The notes: generated from the letters alone by a model not told the origin. A stretch of DNA of 54,291 nt from Paracoccaceae bacterium (GCA_011620265.1 WOZM01000159.1:4994-59284); one strand, 5' to 3'; counted from the stretch's first letter, positions 1-8,342 are shown. A program made the numbers and translations.

Positions 1-813
1 TGGGAGGCACCAAAGCCCGGCGCGCGGATCGTGCATTTCGACAGCGACCCGATGGTGATCGGCGCGAACTATCCGACCGAGGTCGGCGTCGTCGCCGATC
101 TCCGGCTGGCGCTGGCCGAGGTCAACCGGCTTCTCGACGCCCGCAAGGACGGCGCGGGGGCGTTCGGCGGCGCCGACCTCGCCGCCGAAATCCGCCGGCG
201 CAAGTTCGAGCGGTTCCGGGCGCTCGCGAGCAGCGATGCCGCCCCGATCCGGCCCGAACGGGTGATCGCTGCCCTGCAGCGCACCTTGCCCGAGGACGCG
301 GTCATCCTCTCCGATCCCGGCACCAGCTGCCCCTATTTTTCCGCCTATTACCAGCTTCCCCGCGCGGGCCGGCATTTCATCACCAACCGGGCGCATGGCG
401 CGCTTGGCTATGCGCTGCCGGCCGCGCTTGGCGCGTGGTACGGGCGGCCGGGCGCCAAGGTCGTGGCGCTGATGGGCGACGGATCCTTCGGGTTCAGTTG
501 CGGCGAACTGGAGACGATCTGCCGGGCGCGGGCCGACATCACCTTCATCGTCTTCTCGAACGCGAGTTTCGGCTGGATCAAGGCGAGCCAGAAGGCCGAC
601 AAGGGCGGGCGCTACTACAACGTCGATTTCAACCGCACCGACCAGGCCGCCGTCGCCGCCGCCTTCGGGGTGAAAAGCTGGCGGGTGGAAAATCCGGCGG
701 AGCTGGACGCGGTGCTGCGCGCGGCGGTGGCGCATGACGGGCCGACGCTTGTCGACATCGTCACCCAGCCGCTGGAAGAGGCCTCCGCCCCGGTCAGGAG
801 ATGGATGGGATGA
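1..813 (+). CDS. Thiamine-diphosphate-dependent enzyme, acetolactate synthase/decarboxylase type (C-terminal part)
   Basis: The gene begins upstream of the window; the frame is open from base 1. The visible part is the end of the central domain plus the whole ThDP-binding pyrimidine-partner domain of an acetolactate-synthase/benzoylformate-decarboxylase-like enzyme. The ThDP/Mg motif is visible as GDG (nt 475-483) followed 25 residues later by Asn (nt 559-561), in the context GDGSFGF...VFSNASFGWI. The family decarboxylates or ligates 2-oxo acids. The stop overlaps the start of the FAD oxidoreductase (ATGA at 810-813), so the two are translationally coupled and co-transcribed with a TRAP transporter. 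This suggests catabolism of an imported amino or oxo acid. The sequence does not look like sulfoacetaldehyde acetyltransferase, and the substrate cannot be named. Confidence 0.85.
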   Translation, partial: WEAPKPGARIVHFDSDPMVIGANYPTEVGVVADLRLALAEVNRLLDARKDGAGAFGGADLAAEIRRRKFERFRALASSDAAPIRPERVIAALQRTLPEDAVILSDPGTSCPYFSAYYQLPRAGRHFITNRAHGALGYALPAALGAWYGRPGAKVVALMGDGSFGFSCGELETICRARADITFIVFSNASFGWIKASQKADKGGRYYNVDFNRTDQAAVAAAFGVKSWRVENPAELDAVLRAAVAHDGPTLVDIVTQPLEEASAPVRRWMG

Positions 814-2060
814 CGGACAGCGCGAAAACGGTCGCGATCATCGGCGCGGGGATCGTCGGGGTGTCAACCGCGATCTGGCTGCAAAGGGCCGGGCACACGG
901 TCATCCTCATCGACCGCAAGGGACCCGGCGAAGGGACGAGCCACGGCAATGGCGGAGTGCTCGCCTCGTGCTCCATCGTGCCGGTGACGGTGCCGGGGCT
1001 TCTGCGCAAGGCGCCGCGGATGCTCTTCGATCCGAACCAGCCCCTGTTCCTGAAATGGGGCTACCTGCCGACGCTCGCGCCCTGGCTCGTCCGCTATCTC
1101 GGCCATGCCAATGCCGACGCGGTCCACCGCCGCGCGGCGGCGCTGGCGCCGATCATCGGCGACAGCCTTGCCGAGCATCAGGCGCTGGCGACGGGGACCG
1201 GGGCGGAGAAGTGGCTGCGTCCGTCCGACTACCTCTTTCTCTACACCGACCGCCGCCATTACGAGGGCGACGCCTTCGGCTGGTCGGTCCGGGCCGGGCA
1301 CGGCTTCAAGTGGGACATTCTCGAAGGCGACGCGCTCAGGGCCTACGACCCGGCCTTCTCGCCCGCGCTCGGTTGCGCGGCACGGTTCAAGGATCACGGC
1401 CTCATCTCCGATCCCGGCCGCTACGTGAAGGACCTCGCCGCCCATGCCGAGGCCGGCGGCGCGCGGCTCCTCATCGGCGAGGTCACCGACATCGCGCGCG
1501 AGGGCGGGCGCGTCACCGGCGTGCGGGTCGGCGGCGAGACGCTGCCCTGCGACGCCGTGGTCCTTGCCGCCGGCGTATGGTCGAAGCCGCTGGCCGAGCG
1601 GCTCGGGCTCAGGATCCCGCTGGAATCCGAGCGCGGCTACCACCTGGAGCTCTGGGAGCCCTCCGTCATGCCGCGCTCGCCGGTCATGGTCGCCTCGGGC
1701 AAGTTCGTGGCCGCGCCGATGGAGGGGCGGCTCCGCCTCGCCGGGATCGTCGAGTTCGGCGGGCTCGATGCGCCCCCGTCGCGCGCGCCCTTCGCGCTGC
1801 TCGAACGCTCCATCCGCGCCGCCATTCCCGGCATCGCGTGGAAGAAGACCGTGGAATGGATGGGCCACCGGCCGTCGCTGAGCGATTCCACCCCCGTCAT
1901 CGGTCCGGTGCCGGGGGTCGCGGGCGCCTTTCTCGGCTTCGGCCACGACCATGTCGGCCTGACCGGCGGACCGAAGACCGGCCGCATCCTCGCGCAGCTC
2001 ATCGGCGGGACCGCGCCAAACTTAGACCTTGCACCCTACGCCCCCGAACGATTTCAATGA
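810..2060 (+). CDS. FAD-dependent oxidoreductase, D-amino-acid dehydrogenase (DadA)-like
   Basis: About 416 residues of the DAO/DadA fold. An N-terminal Rossmann segment with GAGIVG binds FAD. The C-terminal GHDHVGLTGGPKTGR segment is the second FAD contact typical of DadA-type dehydrogenases. The family oxidises the C-N bond of D-amino acids or N-substituted glycines to 2-oxo acids and passes electrons to the membrane quinone pool. There are two in-frame ATGs, at 801 and 810. I chose 810 because AGGAG (796-800) is nine bases upstream and the ATGA overlaps the previous stop. An amine-oxidising enzyme beside a 2-oxo-acid-processing ThDP enzyme suggests sequential steps, oxidation then decarboxylation or ligation. 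That order is inference. Confidence 0.85.
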   Translation: MTDSAKTVAIIGAGIVGVSTAIWLQRAGHTVILIDRKGPGEGTSHGNGGVLASCSIVPVTVPGLLRKAPRMLFDPNQPLFLKWGYLPTLAPWLVRYLGHANADAVHRRAAALAPIIGDSLAEHQALATGTGAEKWLRPSDYLFLYTDRRHYEGDAFGWSVRAGHGFKWDILEGDALRAYDPAFSPALGCAARFKDHGLISDPGRYVKDLAAHAEAGGARLLIGEVTDIAREGGRVTGVRVGGETLPCDAVVLAAGVWSKPLAERLGLRIPLESERGYHLELWEPSVMPRSPVMVASGKFVAAPMEGRLRLAGIVEFGGLDAPPSRAPFALLERSIRAAIPGIAWKKTVEWMGHRPSLSDSTPVIGPVPGVAGAFLGFGHDHVGLTGGPKTGRILAQLIGGTAPNLDLAPYAPERFQ

Positions 2061-2115
2061 CCACGGGACGCAGAAGCCATAGGACACACCAAGCCAACCA
2101 ACCTGGGAGACAGAG

Positions 2116-3081
2116 ATGAAGAGACTGACCTATCTGCTTGCCGCCACCGCGCTTTCCGCCTCCGGTGCCGTTGCCGAGACCTGGGACATGCCGATGGCCT
2201 ACCCGGCGACCAACTACCACACCGAAAACGGCGTCGCCTTCGCCGAATGCGTGAAGGGAGCGACGGGCGGGGCGCTGGAGATCGTCGTCCATCCCAACGG
2301 CTCGCTCTTCTCGGGCAACGACATCAAGCGCGCGGTCCAGACCGGACAGGCACCGATCGGCGAGCGGCTGCTGTCGGCCCATGCCAATGAGAACCCGATC
2401 TTCGGGGTGGATTCGATCCCCTTCCTCGCGACCTCGTTCGAAGATTCCGCCAAGCTCCTCGCCGCCGCGAAGGATGCGGTCGCCGCGGCACTCGACGAAC
2501 AGAACCTCGTCTATGTCTATTCCGTGCCCTGGCCGCCGCAGGGCCTCTACCTGAAGAAGGAAGTGAATTCGGTGGCCGACATGGCCGGCGTCAAGTTCCG
2601 CGCCTACAACGCCGCCACGGCGCGCATCGCGGAGCTGGCCGGCATGGTTCCGGTGCAGATCGAGGCGGCCGAGCTCAGCCAGGCGCTGGCGACGGGGGTG
2701 GCGGACAGCTTCATCTCCTCGGGCTCGACGGGCGTCGATTCGAAGGTCTGGGAAAGCCTCACGCATTTTTATGACGTGCAGGCCTGGCTGCCGCGCAACA
2801 CGGTCTTCGTCAACAAGGACAGCTTCGGCGCGCTCGACGACGCGGGCAAGGCCGCGATCATGGAGTGCGGCGCGACCGCCGCCGCCGCGGGCGAGGCGCG
2901 GGCGCGGGAACTGACCGCCGGATACCTCAAGACGCTGGCCGAGAACGGCATGACCGTCGCGGAGCCCTCCGACGCGCTCAGGGAAGGGCTGAAGGGCTTC
3001 GGCGCGACGATGACCGCGGAATGGATCGCCGCCGCCGGCGACACCGGCAAGGCCGTGATCGACGCCTACCTGGCGCAGTAA
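2116..3081 (+). CDS. dctP: TRAP transporter substrate-binding protein, DctP family
   Basis: 321 residues with a Sec signal peptide (basic MKR, hydrophobic core, cleavage near ALA/ET at residues 20-21), so periplasmic. It has the DctP fold. The conserved arginine that clamps the ligand carboxylate appears in the segment VKFRAYN. It would capture an organic acid and hand it to DctQM. It lies 55 bp after the oxidoreductase and before dctQ and dctM. The ligand is unknown. Clustering with a DadA-like enzyme suggests an amino acid, N-substituted amino acid or oxo acid rather than a simple C4-dicarboxylate. A good Shine-Dalgarno (GGGAGA) precedes the ATG. Confidence 0.93.
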   Translation: MKRLTYLLAATALSASGAVAETWDMPMAYPATNYHTENGVAFAECVKGATGGALEIVVHPNGSLFSGNDIKRAVQTGQAPIGERLLSAHANENPIFGVDSIPFLATSFEDSAKLLAAAKDAVAAALDEQNLVYVYSVPWPPQGLYLKKEVNSVADMAGVKFRAYNAATARIAELAGMVPVQIEAAELSQALATGVADSFISSGSTGVDSKVWESLTHFYDVQAWLPRNTVFVNKDSFGALDDAGKAAIMECGATAAAAGEARARELTAGYLKTLAENGMTVAEPSDALREGLKGFGATMTAEWIAAAGDTGKAVIDAYLAQ

Positions 3082-3088
3082 CCGGAAA

Positions 3089-3124
3089 GGCCGGGCGCGC
3101 GGGGACAGCCCCGCGCGCCCGGCC
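3089..3124 (+). terminator. Very stable hairpin between dctP and dctQ
   Basis: A perfect 16-bp stem (arms 3089-3104 and 3109-3124, first arm GGCCGGGCGCGCGGGG) with a 4-base loop, and no T-run after it. It lies between the binding-protein gene and the membrane-subunit genes of one transporter. Such hairpins commonly protect the upstream message from 3' exonucleases or terminate partially, so the binding protein is made in excess. That role is inferred from position and structure. Confidence 0.7.
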
Positions 3125-3142
3125 GGATGGAAGGGAACCGCC

Positions 3143-3682
3143 ATGCAACAGGACAGAAGTCCCGGCGTCGCGCGCCGGGTGCTCGACCGCATCTACGCGG
3201 CCTGCACCGGGCTTGCCGCGCTCTGCCTCGTCTCGATGCTCGGCGTGATCGTGATGCAGATGATCGCGCGCTGGTCGGCCTTCACCTTCCCCGGCGCCAC
3301 GGATTACGCGGGCTACCTGATGGCCGCCGCCTCCTTCCTCGCCTTCGCGGGCGCGCTGAATTCCGGCGCCCATATCCGGGTCGGCCTCGTCCTCACGGCG
3401 CTCGGGCGACACCGGTTCTGGGGCGAGTTCTGGTGCCTCGCGGTCGGCACCGCGGCGACCGGCTATCTCGCCTGGTACGCGGTGCGGCTGGTCTACTGGT
3501 CGAAGAAGCTCGGCGATGTCAGCCAGGGCCAGGACGCGACCCCGCTCTGGATCGTGCAGATGCCCGTCGCCCTCGGAGCGATCCTGCTGGCGGTCGCCTT
3601 CGCCGACAACCTCGTCACGCTCATCCTCACCGGACGCGACAACATCCGCGACGATGTCGCGGCGCAGAGCCACGCGGAATAG
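3143..3682 (+). CDS. dctQ: TRAP transporter small permease, DctQ family
   Basis: 179 residues with four predicted membrane segments (roughly 20-42, 55-75, 95-120 and 135-160), the size and pattern of DctQ. It partners the large permease DctM and helps dock the substrate-loaded binding protein. GAAGGGA lies upstream of the ATG. The gene sits after the dctP hairpin and nine bases before dctM, in the normal P-Q-M order. The N-terminus (MQQDRSPGVARRVLDR) is a short cytoplasmic basic stretch, as expected. Confidence 0.9.
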   Translation: MQQDRSPGVARRVLDRIYAACTGLAALCLVSMLGVIVMQMIARWSAFTFPGATDYAGYLMAAASFLAFAGALNSGAHIRVGLVLTALGRHRFWGEFWCLAVGTAATGYLAWYAVRLVYWSKKLGDVSQGQDATPLWIVQMPVALGAILLAVAFADNLVTLILTGRDNIRDDVAAQSHAE

Positions 3683-3691
3683 GGGGCGATC

Positions 3692-5008
3692 ATGGCGCAA
3701 GAATTCTGGCCGCTGGCGATCTTCCTCCTCACCCTCTTCCTGCTCCTCGGCTCGGGCGTCTGGATCGGGCTCGCGCTTCTCGGCGTCGCCTTCGTCGGGA
3801 TGGAGCTTTTCACCACGCGGCCCGTGGGCGACACGATGATGACGGTGATCTGGCGGTCCTCCTCCTCGTGGTCGCTGACCGCGCTGCCGCTTTTCATCTG
3901 GATGGGCGAGATCCTCTATCGCACCCGATTGTCCGAGGACATGTTCCGCGGCCTCAGCCCTTGGATGGCGCGGCTGCCGGGGGGGCTTTTGCACACCAAT
4001 GTCGTCGGCTGCACGGTCTTCGCCGCCGTCTCCGGCTCCTCTGCGGCGACGCTGACCACGGTCGGCAAGATGTCGATCCCGGAACTCATGCGGCGCGACT
4101 ATCCCGAGCAGATGGTGATCGGCACGCTTGCCGGTGCCGCGACGCTCGGGCTGATGATCCCGCCTTCGCTGACGCTCATCGTCTACGGGGTGACGATCAA
4201 CGAATCGATCTCCAAGCTCTTCATGGCCGGCATCTTCCCCGGCCTCGTCCTCGCCGCGATGTTCATGGGCTATATCGCGATCTGGTCGCGGCTGTCGCCG
4301 AGCTTCGATCCGAAGCCCGAGCCCGCGACGAGCTTCATGGAAAAGCTCTCCAACTCGCGCTTCCTGATCCCGGTCCTTCTGCTCATCGCCTTCGTCATCG
4401 GCTCGATGTATCTCGGCTTCGCCACCGCGACCGAGGCCGCGAGCTTCGGGGTGCTCGGCGCGATGGCGCTCGCCGCCTTCCAGGGCTCGCTGACCTGGAC
4501 GAGCCTCAAGGAAAGCCTCTTCGGCGCGACCCGCACCTCGGCGATGATCGCGCTGATCCTCGCGGGGGCGGCCTTCCTGTCGCTGGCGATGGGCTTCACC
4601 GGGTTGCCGCGGGCGCTCGCCACCTGGATCGGCTCGCTGGGGCTGACGAAATTCCAGCTTCTGATGGCGCTTCTCGGCTTCTACATCGTGCTCGGCTGCT
4701 TTCTCGACGGCATCTCCTCGGTGGTGCTGACGATGGCGGTGGTGGAGCCGATGGTGCGGCAGGCGGGGATCGACATCATCTGGTTCGGCATCTTCATCGT
4801 CGTGGTGGTCGAGATGGCGCAGATCACGCCGCCGATCGGCTTCAACCTCTTCGTGCTGCAAGGCATGACCGGGCACGAGATGAACTTCATCGCCAAGGCG
4901 GCGGTCCCGATGTTCCTGATCATGGTGGTGATGGTCTTCGTGCTGATCGCCTTCCCCGGACTGGCGACCTGGCTGCCCGAGAACATCATCCAGCGGCCGG
5001 GGGGATAA
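3692..5008 (+). CDS. dctM: TRAP transporter large permease, DctM family
   Basis: 438 residues of hydrophobic helices, the transport-conducting subunit of a TRAP transporter driven by a sodium or proton gradient. It shows typical DctM features: the SGSSAATLTTVGK segment around residues 110-125, the MIPPSLTLIVYG loop, and a second half with ILAGAAFLSL and ITPPIGFNLFVLQG. The length matches the family and it completes the DctPQM set. It starts nine bases after dctQ, so the two are probably translated in a coupled way. The next gene starts seven bases downstream. Confidence 0.94.
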   Translation: MAQEFWPLAIFLLTLFLLLGSGVWIGLALLGVAFVGMELFTTRPVGDTMMTVIWRSSSSWSLTALPLFIWMGEILYRTRLSEDMFRGLSPWMARLPGGLLHTNVVGCTVFAAVSGSSAATLTTVGKMSIPELMRRDYPEQMVIGTLAGAATLGLMIPPSLTLIVYGVTINESISKLFMAGIFPGLVLAAMFMGYIAIWSRLSPSFDPKPEPATSFMEKLSNSRFLIPVLLLIAFVIGSMYLGFATATEAASFGVLGAMALAAFQGSLTWTSLKESLFGATRTSAMIALILAGAAFLSLAMGFTGLPRALATWIGSLGLTKFQLLMALLGFYIVLGCFLDGISSVVLTMAVVEPMVRQAGIDIIWFGIFIVVVVEMAQITPPIGFNLFVLQGMTGHEMNFIAKAAVPMFLIMVVMVFVLIAFPGLATWLPENIIQRPGG

Positions 5009-5015
5009 GGCGGGA

Positions 5016-5759
5016 GTGGAGGCGCTTATCGCCCATGTGACGACCTCGCCGGCGCTCGCGGCGCTGGTCCTCGTCATCGTCTTCGCGGCCTCGGTGGTGC
5101 AGTTCGGGCTTGGCATGGGCTTCGGCCTGACGGCGGCGCCGCTTCTCGCGCTCATCGACCCGATGCTGGTTCCGGCACCCGCGCTCTTCATCGGGCTTCT
5201 GACCTCGGCCTGGGGCGCCTGGCGCGAACGCGCCGCGATCCGCTGGGAGGAGGTCGTTCCCGCCGCCTTCGGCCGCCTTCTCGGGGTCGGGCTTTCGGCG
5301 GCGATCCTGTCGCTCGCGATCACGCGCGAAACCTTCTCGCTGATCTTCGGGCTCTTCGTCGGCCTCGCGGTGCTTCTCTCGGTCGCGGGCTGGCGGCTGG
5401 CCTTCTCGCGGCGGAACCTCGTCGCGATGGCGACCGTGTCGGGGCTGATGGGCACGATCACCTCGGTCGGCGCGCCGCCCCTCGCCATCGTCTACCAGGG
5501 CCACCCCGCGCGGGAGGCGCGCCCGACCCTCGCGGCCTTCTTCGCCATCGGCTGCGCGATCTCGCTCGCCGGGCTCTTCGCGACCGGCTGGGCCACGGGG
5601 CGCGACGCGGGGCTCGCGCTCCTGATGCTGCCGGGGGTCTTCGCCGGCGCGCTCGTCGCGCGGCGGATCGGGGGCCGGCTCGACCGGCGCTACCGGCCGC
5701 TTCTCCTCTCGGTCGCGGGGCTCGCCTCGGCGCTCCTGATCCTGAGGGGGCTGGCGTGA
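5016..5759 (+). CDS. TSUP-family (TauE/SafE-like) membrane permease
   Basis: 247 residues, about eight hydrophobic helices, with the internal two-fold repeat of the TSUP family (FGLGMGFGLTAAPLLALIDP near the N-terminus; GLMGTITSVGAPPLAIVYQG in the second half). Family members export sulfite, sulfoacetate or other organic anions. It begins with GTG at 5016, preceded by AAGG, seven bases after dctM. Its presence in an oxidoreductase/ThDP-enzyme/TRAP operon hints that the catabolised compound carries a group, possibly a sulfonate, whose anion must be expelled. That reading is inference. The stop overlaps the next start by 4 bp. Confidence 0.85.
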   Translation: MEALIAHVTTSPALAALVLVIVFAASVVQFGLGMGFGLTAAPLLALIDPMLVPAPALFIGLLTSAWGAWRERAAIRWEEVVPAAFGRLLGVGLSAAILSLAITRETFSLIFGLFVGLAVLLSVAGWRLAFSRRNLVAMATVSGLMGTITSVGAPPLAIVYQGHPAREARPTLAAFFAIGCAISLAGLFATGWATGRDAGLALLMLPGVFAGALVARRIGGRLDRRYRPLLLSVAGLASALLILRGLA

Positions 5760-6697
5760 CCCGGCTTGTCGCCGGCCTCGCCCTTGCCGGAGGGCACGGG
5801 CGGCTGCTGCTCGTCCTCGGCCTCGTCGCCGGGGTGCTGCTGCCGGGGCTCGCGCAGGCGATGAAGCCCTGGCTGCAGGAACTGGTGGCGTTTCTGCTGT
5901 TCCTCGCCGCCCTGCGCGTGGGGCCGGGCCGGGCGGCCGGATCGCTCCGGGGGGCGCTGCCGACCCTCGGGCTCACGCTTGCCTACCAGCTCGTCCTGCC
6001 GCTCGGCGCGGCCGGGATCGCCGCCGCCGCCGGCCTCGCAGCCACGCCGGGCGCGATCGCCATTGTCCTGATGCTCGCCGCCTCGCCGATCTCCGGGAGC
6101 CCGAACCTCGCGATCCTGTCCGGCGCCGACCCCGCGCCCGCATTCCGCCTGCTGATCGTCGGGACGGCGCTTCTGCCGCTGACCGTGATCCCGGTCTTCC
6201 AGGCGATGCCGTCCCTCGGCGGGGGCGGAGAGGTCCTGATTGCGGCCGGGCGGCTCCTTGGCGTCATCGCCCTTGCCGCGGCGGCGGCGTTCCTCCTGCG
6301 CCGGACGCTTCTGCGGGATCCCGGCGCGACCGGGTTGCGGGCGCTCGACGGCGCCTCGGCGATCACGATGGCGGTGGTGGTCGTCGGCCTGATGTCGGCG
6401 GTCGGCCCGGCGCTGCGGTCGATGCCGGGAACGCTTCTCGGCTGGCTCGCCCTCGCCACGGCGGCGAATTTCGGCGCCCAGATCGGCGCGGCGGCGCTCT
6501 TGCGCAAGGCGGGCGCCGGCCCGGCGCTGCCGGCCCTGGCCATCGTCGCCGGTAACCGCAACATCGCGCTTTTCCTCGTGGCCCTGCCGGCGGCGACGAC
6601 CGACCCGATCCTGATGTTCATCGGCTGCTACCAGATCCCGATGTATCTGACGCCGCTGCTTCTTTCCCGGGCCTACCGCCGCATGGCGGACCGGTAG
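5756..6697 (+). CDS. BASS-like (bile acid:sodium symporter superfamily) permease
   Basis: 313 residues, roughly nine or ten hydrophobic helices rich in Gly, Ala and Leu. The segments MLAASPISGSPNLAIL and AIVAGNRNIALFLVALP resemble the crossover helices of the BASS family, including the conserved Asn of the sodium sites. It overlaps the TSUP gene by 4 bp (ATGA) and is the last plus-strand gene of the operon. The substrate is unknown. It would import or export an organic anion, perhaps a pathway product. Family assignment is by pattern and less certain than for the TRAP genes. Confidence 0.7.
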   Translation: MTRLVAGLALAGGHGRLLLVLGLVAGVLLPGLAQAMKPWLQELVAFLLFLAALRVGPGRAAGSLRGALPTLGLTLAYQLVLPLGAAGIAAAAGLAATPGAIAIVLMLAASPISGSPNLAILSGADPAPAFRLLIVGTALLPLTVIPVFQAMPSLGGGGEVLIAAGRLLGVIALAAAAAFLLRRTLLRDPGATGLRALDGASAITMAVVVVGLMSAVGPALRSMPGTLLGWLALATAANFGAQIGAAALLRKAGAGPALPALAIVAGNRNIALFLVALPAATTDPILMFIGCYQIPMYLTPLLLSRAYRRMADR

Positions 6698-6714
6698 CGC
6701 ACGCGCCGCCGCCC

Positions 6715-7767
6715 TCAGCGCCGGTCCGGCGCGCCGCGCTTGTCCTCGGGCAGTTCCAGGCCCGGAACGTAGATCGTGCACCGCCCCCGCCCCCGCCGCT
6801 TGGAAACATAGAGCGCGGTATCGGCGTCGCTCAGCATCCGGTCGGCATCGGGCCGCTCGTAAAGCGTCGAGAGCGTCGCGCCGATGCTGCCGGAGATCCG
6901 GCAAGGCTCACCCTCGAACGTCACCGGCATTTCCAGCTCGGCGATGATCCGGCGCGCGATCGTGGTGATCGTCGCCTCGTCCACCGGCCCCGGCAGGATC
7001 ATCACGAACTCGTCGCCGCCGACCCGCGCGACGGTGTCCTGCTTGCGCGTCGCGCCACGCAGGACCGCCGCCACATGGGTCAGCACCAGATCGCCCGCCG
7101 CGTGGCCGAGCGTATCGTTCACCGCCTTGAAGAAATCGAGGTCGAGATGCAGGAGCGCGAAATCCTTGCCGCCCCGCAGGGCCGCGTCGAGCACCCGGCC
7201 GAGCGCGGTGTCGAGCGCCCGGCGATTGGCGAGCCCGGTCAGCGCGTCGGTCAGCGCCTGCTCCTCGGCCGCCCGCTGCGCCGCCTGGAGCCGCGCGTTC
7301 AGCGCCGCCAGCTCCTCCATCACCGCCGCCTTGACCTCGGTCAGGTACAGGAGTTCCACCGTCAGGTCGGTCGGCGCGAAATCGGCGTTGGTCAGCGCGT
7401 GGTCGCGCACCGCCTCGGCCGCGGCGATCCCGAACGAGAGGTTGACGATCATCCCCTGCCCATCCTGGAGCGGCACGACGAGGCCGCGCAGCCCGGTATG
7501 CGGCGGCTCGCGCAGGCCGAGATGCAGCCGCTGCCCGGCCATGAGCCGCACCTCGTCCATGCTGCGGGCCGATTGCGGCTTGCGGATCTCGAACATGTCG
7601 AGAAAGCGCAGGCCCACGATCGCCACCCCCTCGCAGAGCTTGGCGAGCGTCGGCCCGACCGCGCGGATATGGCCCGTGGGCGCGACCCAGAGGAACATCG
7701 GCATCAGCCGGCCGAGATCGGCCTCGCCCAGCAGCGCGGGATCGCTCAGCGGATTGCCGTCCATCAT
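6715..7767 (-). CDS. Diguanylate cyclase with HNOBA-like sensory region
   Basis: 350 residues. Residues about 20-160 resemble the HNOBA (heme-NO-binding-associated) PAS-like region and its coiled-coil linker: MPMFLWVAPTGHIRAVGP, then FLDMFEIRKP, then a helical EELAALNARLQAAQR stretch. The C-terminal GGDEF domain has an intact GGDEF (250-254) and an RxxD inhibitory site, RKQD at 241-244. It should therefore make cyclic di-GMP with product feedback. The start ATG at 7767 overlaps the stop of the H-NOX gene (ATGA), so the two are coupled. Known H-NOX/cyclase pairs let NO tune c-di-GMP. Here the H-NOX is atypical, so the signal is uncertain. Confidence 0.92.
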   Translation of the reverse strand: MMDGNPLSDPALLGEADLGRLMPMFLWVAPTGHIRAVGPTLAKLCEGVAIVGLRFLDMFEIRKPQSARSMDEVRLMAGQRLHLGLREPPHTGLRGLVVPLQDGQGMIVNLSFGIAAAEAVRDHALTNADFAPTDLTVELLYLTEVKAAVMEELAALNARLQAAQRAAEEQALTDALTGLANRRALDTALGRVLDAALRGGKDFALLHLDLDFFKAVNDTLGHAAGDLVLTHVAAVLRGATRKQDTVARVGGDEFVMILPGPVDEATITTIARRIIAELEMPVTFEGEPCRISGSIGATLSTLYERPDADRMLSDADTALYVSKRRGRGRCTIYVPGLELPEDKRGAPDRR

Positions 7768-8342
7768 GCCCCCTCCGGCCGGGCGAGGTCGAACCGGCGC
7801 CCGGTGGCGAACTGCGCCTCCAGAAGCTCGATCCCGACGGTTTCGGCGCCCCCGCCGCCGCCCGCCTCGATCAGCGCCAGCGCCCCGTAATCGTCGGCCA
7901 TCGCCCGCAGGATCCCGGCGAAGACCGCCCCGAACCCGTCGTGTTCGCCGCCGCAGATCAGCGTGAACCGCCCCGGCCCGGTCGCCTTCAGCTCCAGATC
8001 CGGCATGTCGAGATCCGGCACGGCGAGGTGCACCCGGTCGGGCAGTTCGTCGAGCGATTGCAGGAAATCGGCGTAGTCGACGCCCCCGAAACGCAGGAGC
8101 CGGCGCAAAGGCTCCAGCCCGACGAGGTAGATCCCGACATCCTCCAGAAGCGCGTCGCGCGGCTTGCCGAGCTGGCGCGCGGCGGCGTCGATCATCGCAT
8201 CGGTCAGCGCGTCGTCGTAGACGAGAAGCGCCTCGAATCCGCTCGGGTCGATCCCGGCCTCCTCGGCGACCGAGGCCCAGCGCGCGACCCCGTAGGTGTC
8301 GCGCAGGAAACACTGTACCGATCGGTTGACGAGCCCGTGCAT
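7764..8342 (-). CDS. H-NOX (HNOB) domain protein lacking the canonical proximal heme histidine
   Basis: 192 residues, the length of a stand-alone H-NOX protein, with the typical start MHGLVNRSVQCFL and the LGKPRDALLEDVG helix. Aligning by eye to classical H-NOX proteins, where a histidine in the NLHARV-type segment binds heme iron, this protein has LDELPDRVHL: Pro101 sits at the ligand position and a His lies one helical turn later at 105. The heme-propionate YxSxR motif is also absent (region FTLICGGEHDGF). It is co-transcribed with and overlaps the HNOBA-GGDEF cyclase gene. It may bind heme differently or act as a heme-free protein partner of the cyclase. AAGGAAGG precedes the ATG. Confidence 0.85.
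   Translation of the reverse strand: MHGLVNRSVQCFLRDTYGVARWASVAEEAGIDPSGFEALLVYDDALTDAMIDAAARQLGKPRDALLEDVGIYLVGLEPLRRLLRFGGVDYADFLQSLDELPDRVHLAVPDLDMPDLELKATGPGRFTLICGGEHDGFGAVFAGILRAMADDYGALALIEAGGGGGAETVGIELLEAQFATGRRFDLARPEGA

Noticed and set aside
1-813. Sulfoacetaldehyde acetyltransferase (Xsc)
   Set aside because: The segment around the ThDP Asn (FSNASFGWIKASQ) differs from Xsc and the length of the visible part fits a general decarboxylase/ALS type.
2978-5488. 836-codon minus-strand frame over the TRAP genes
   Set aside because: Low-complexity Arg/Glu/Asp-rich shadow of dctM and TSUP; the plus-strand genes are recognisable.
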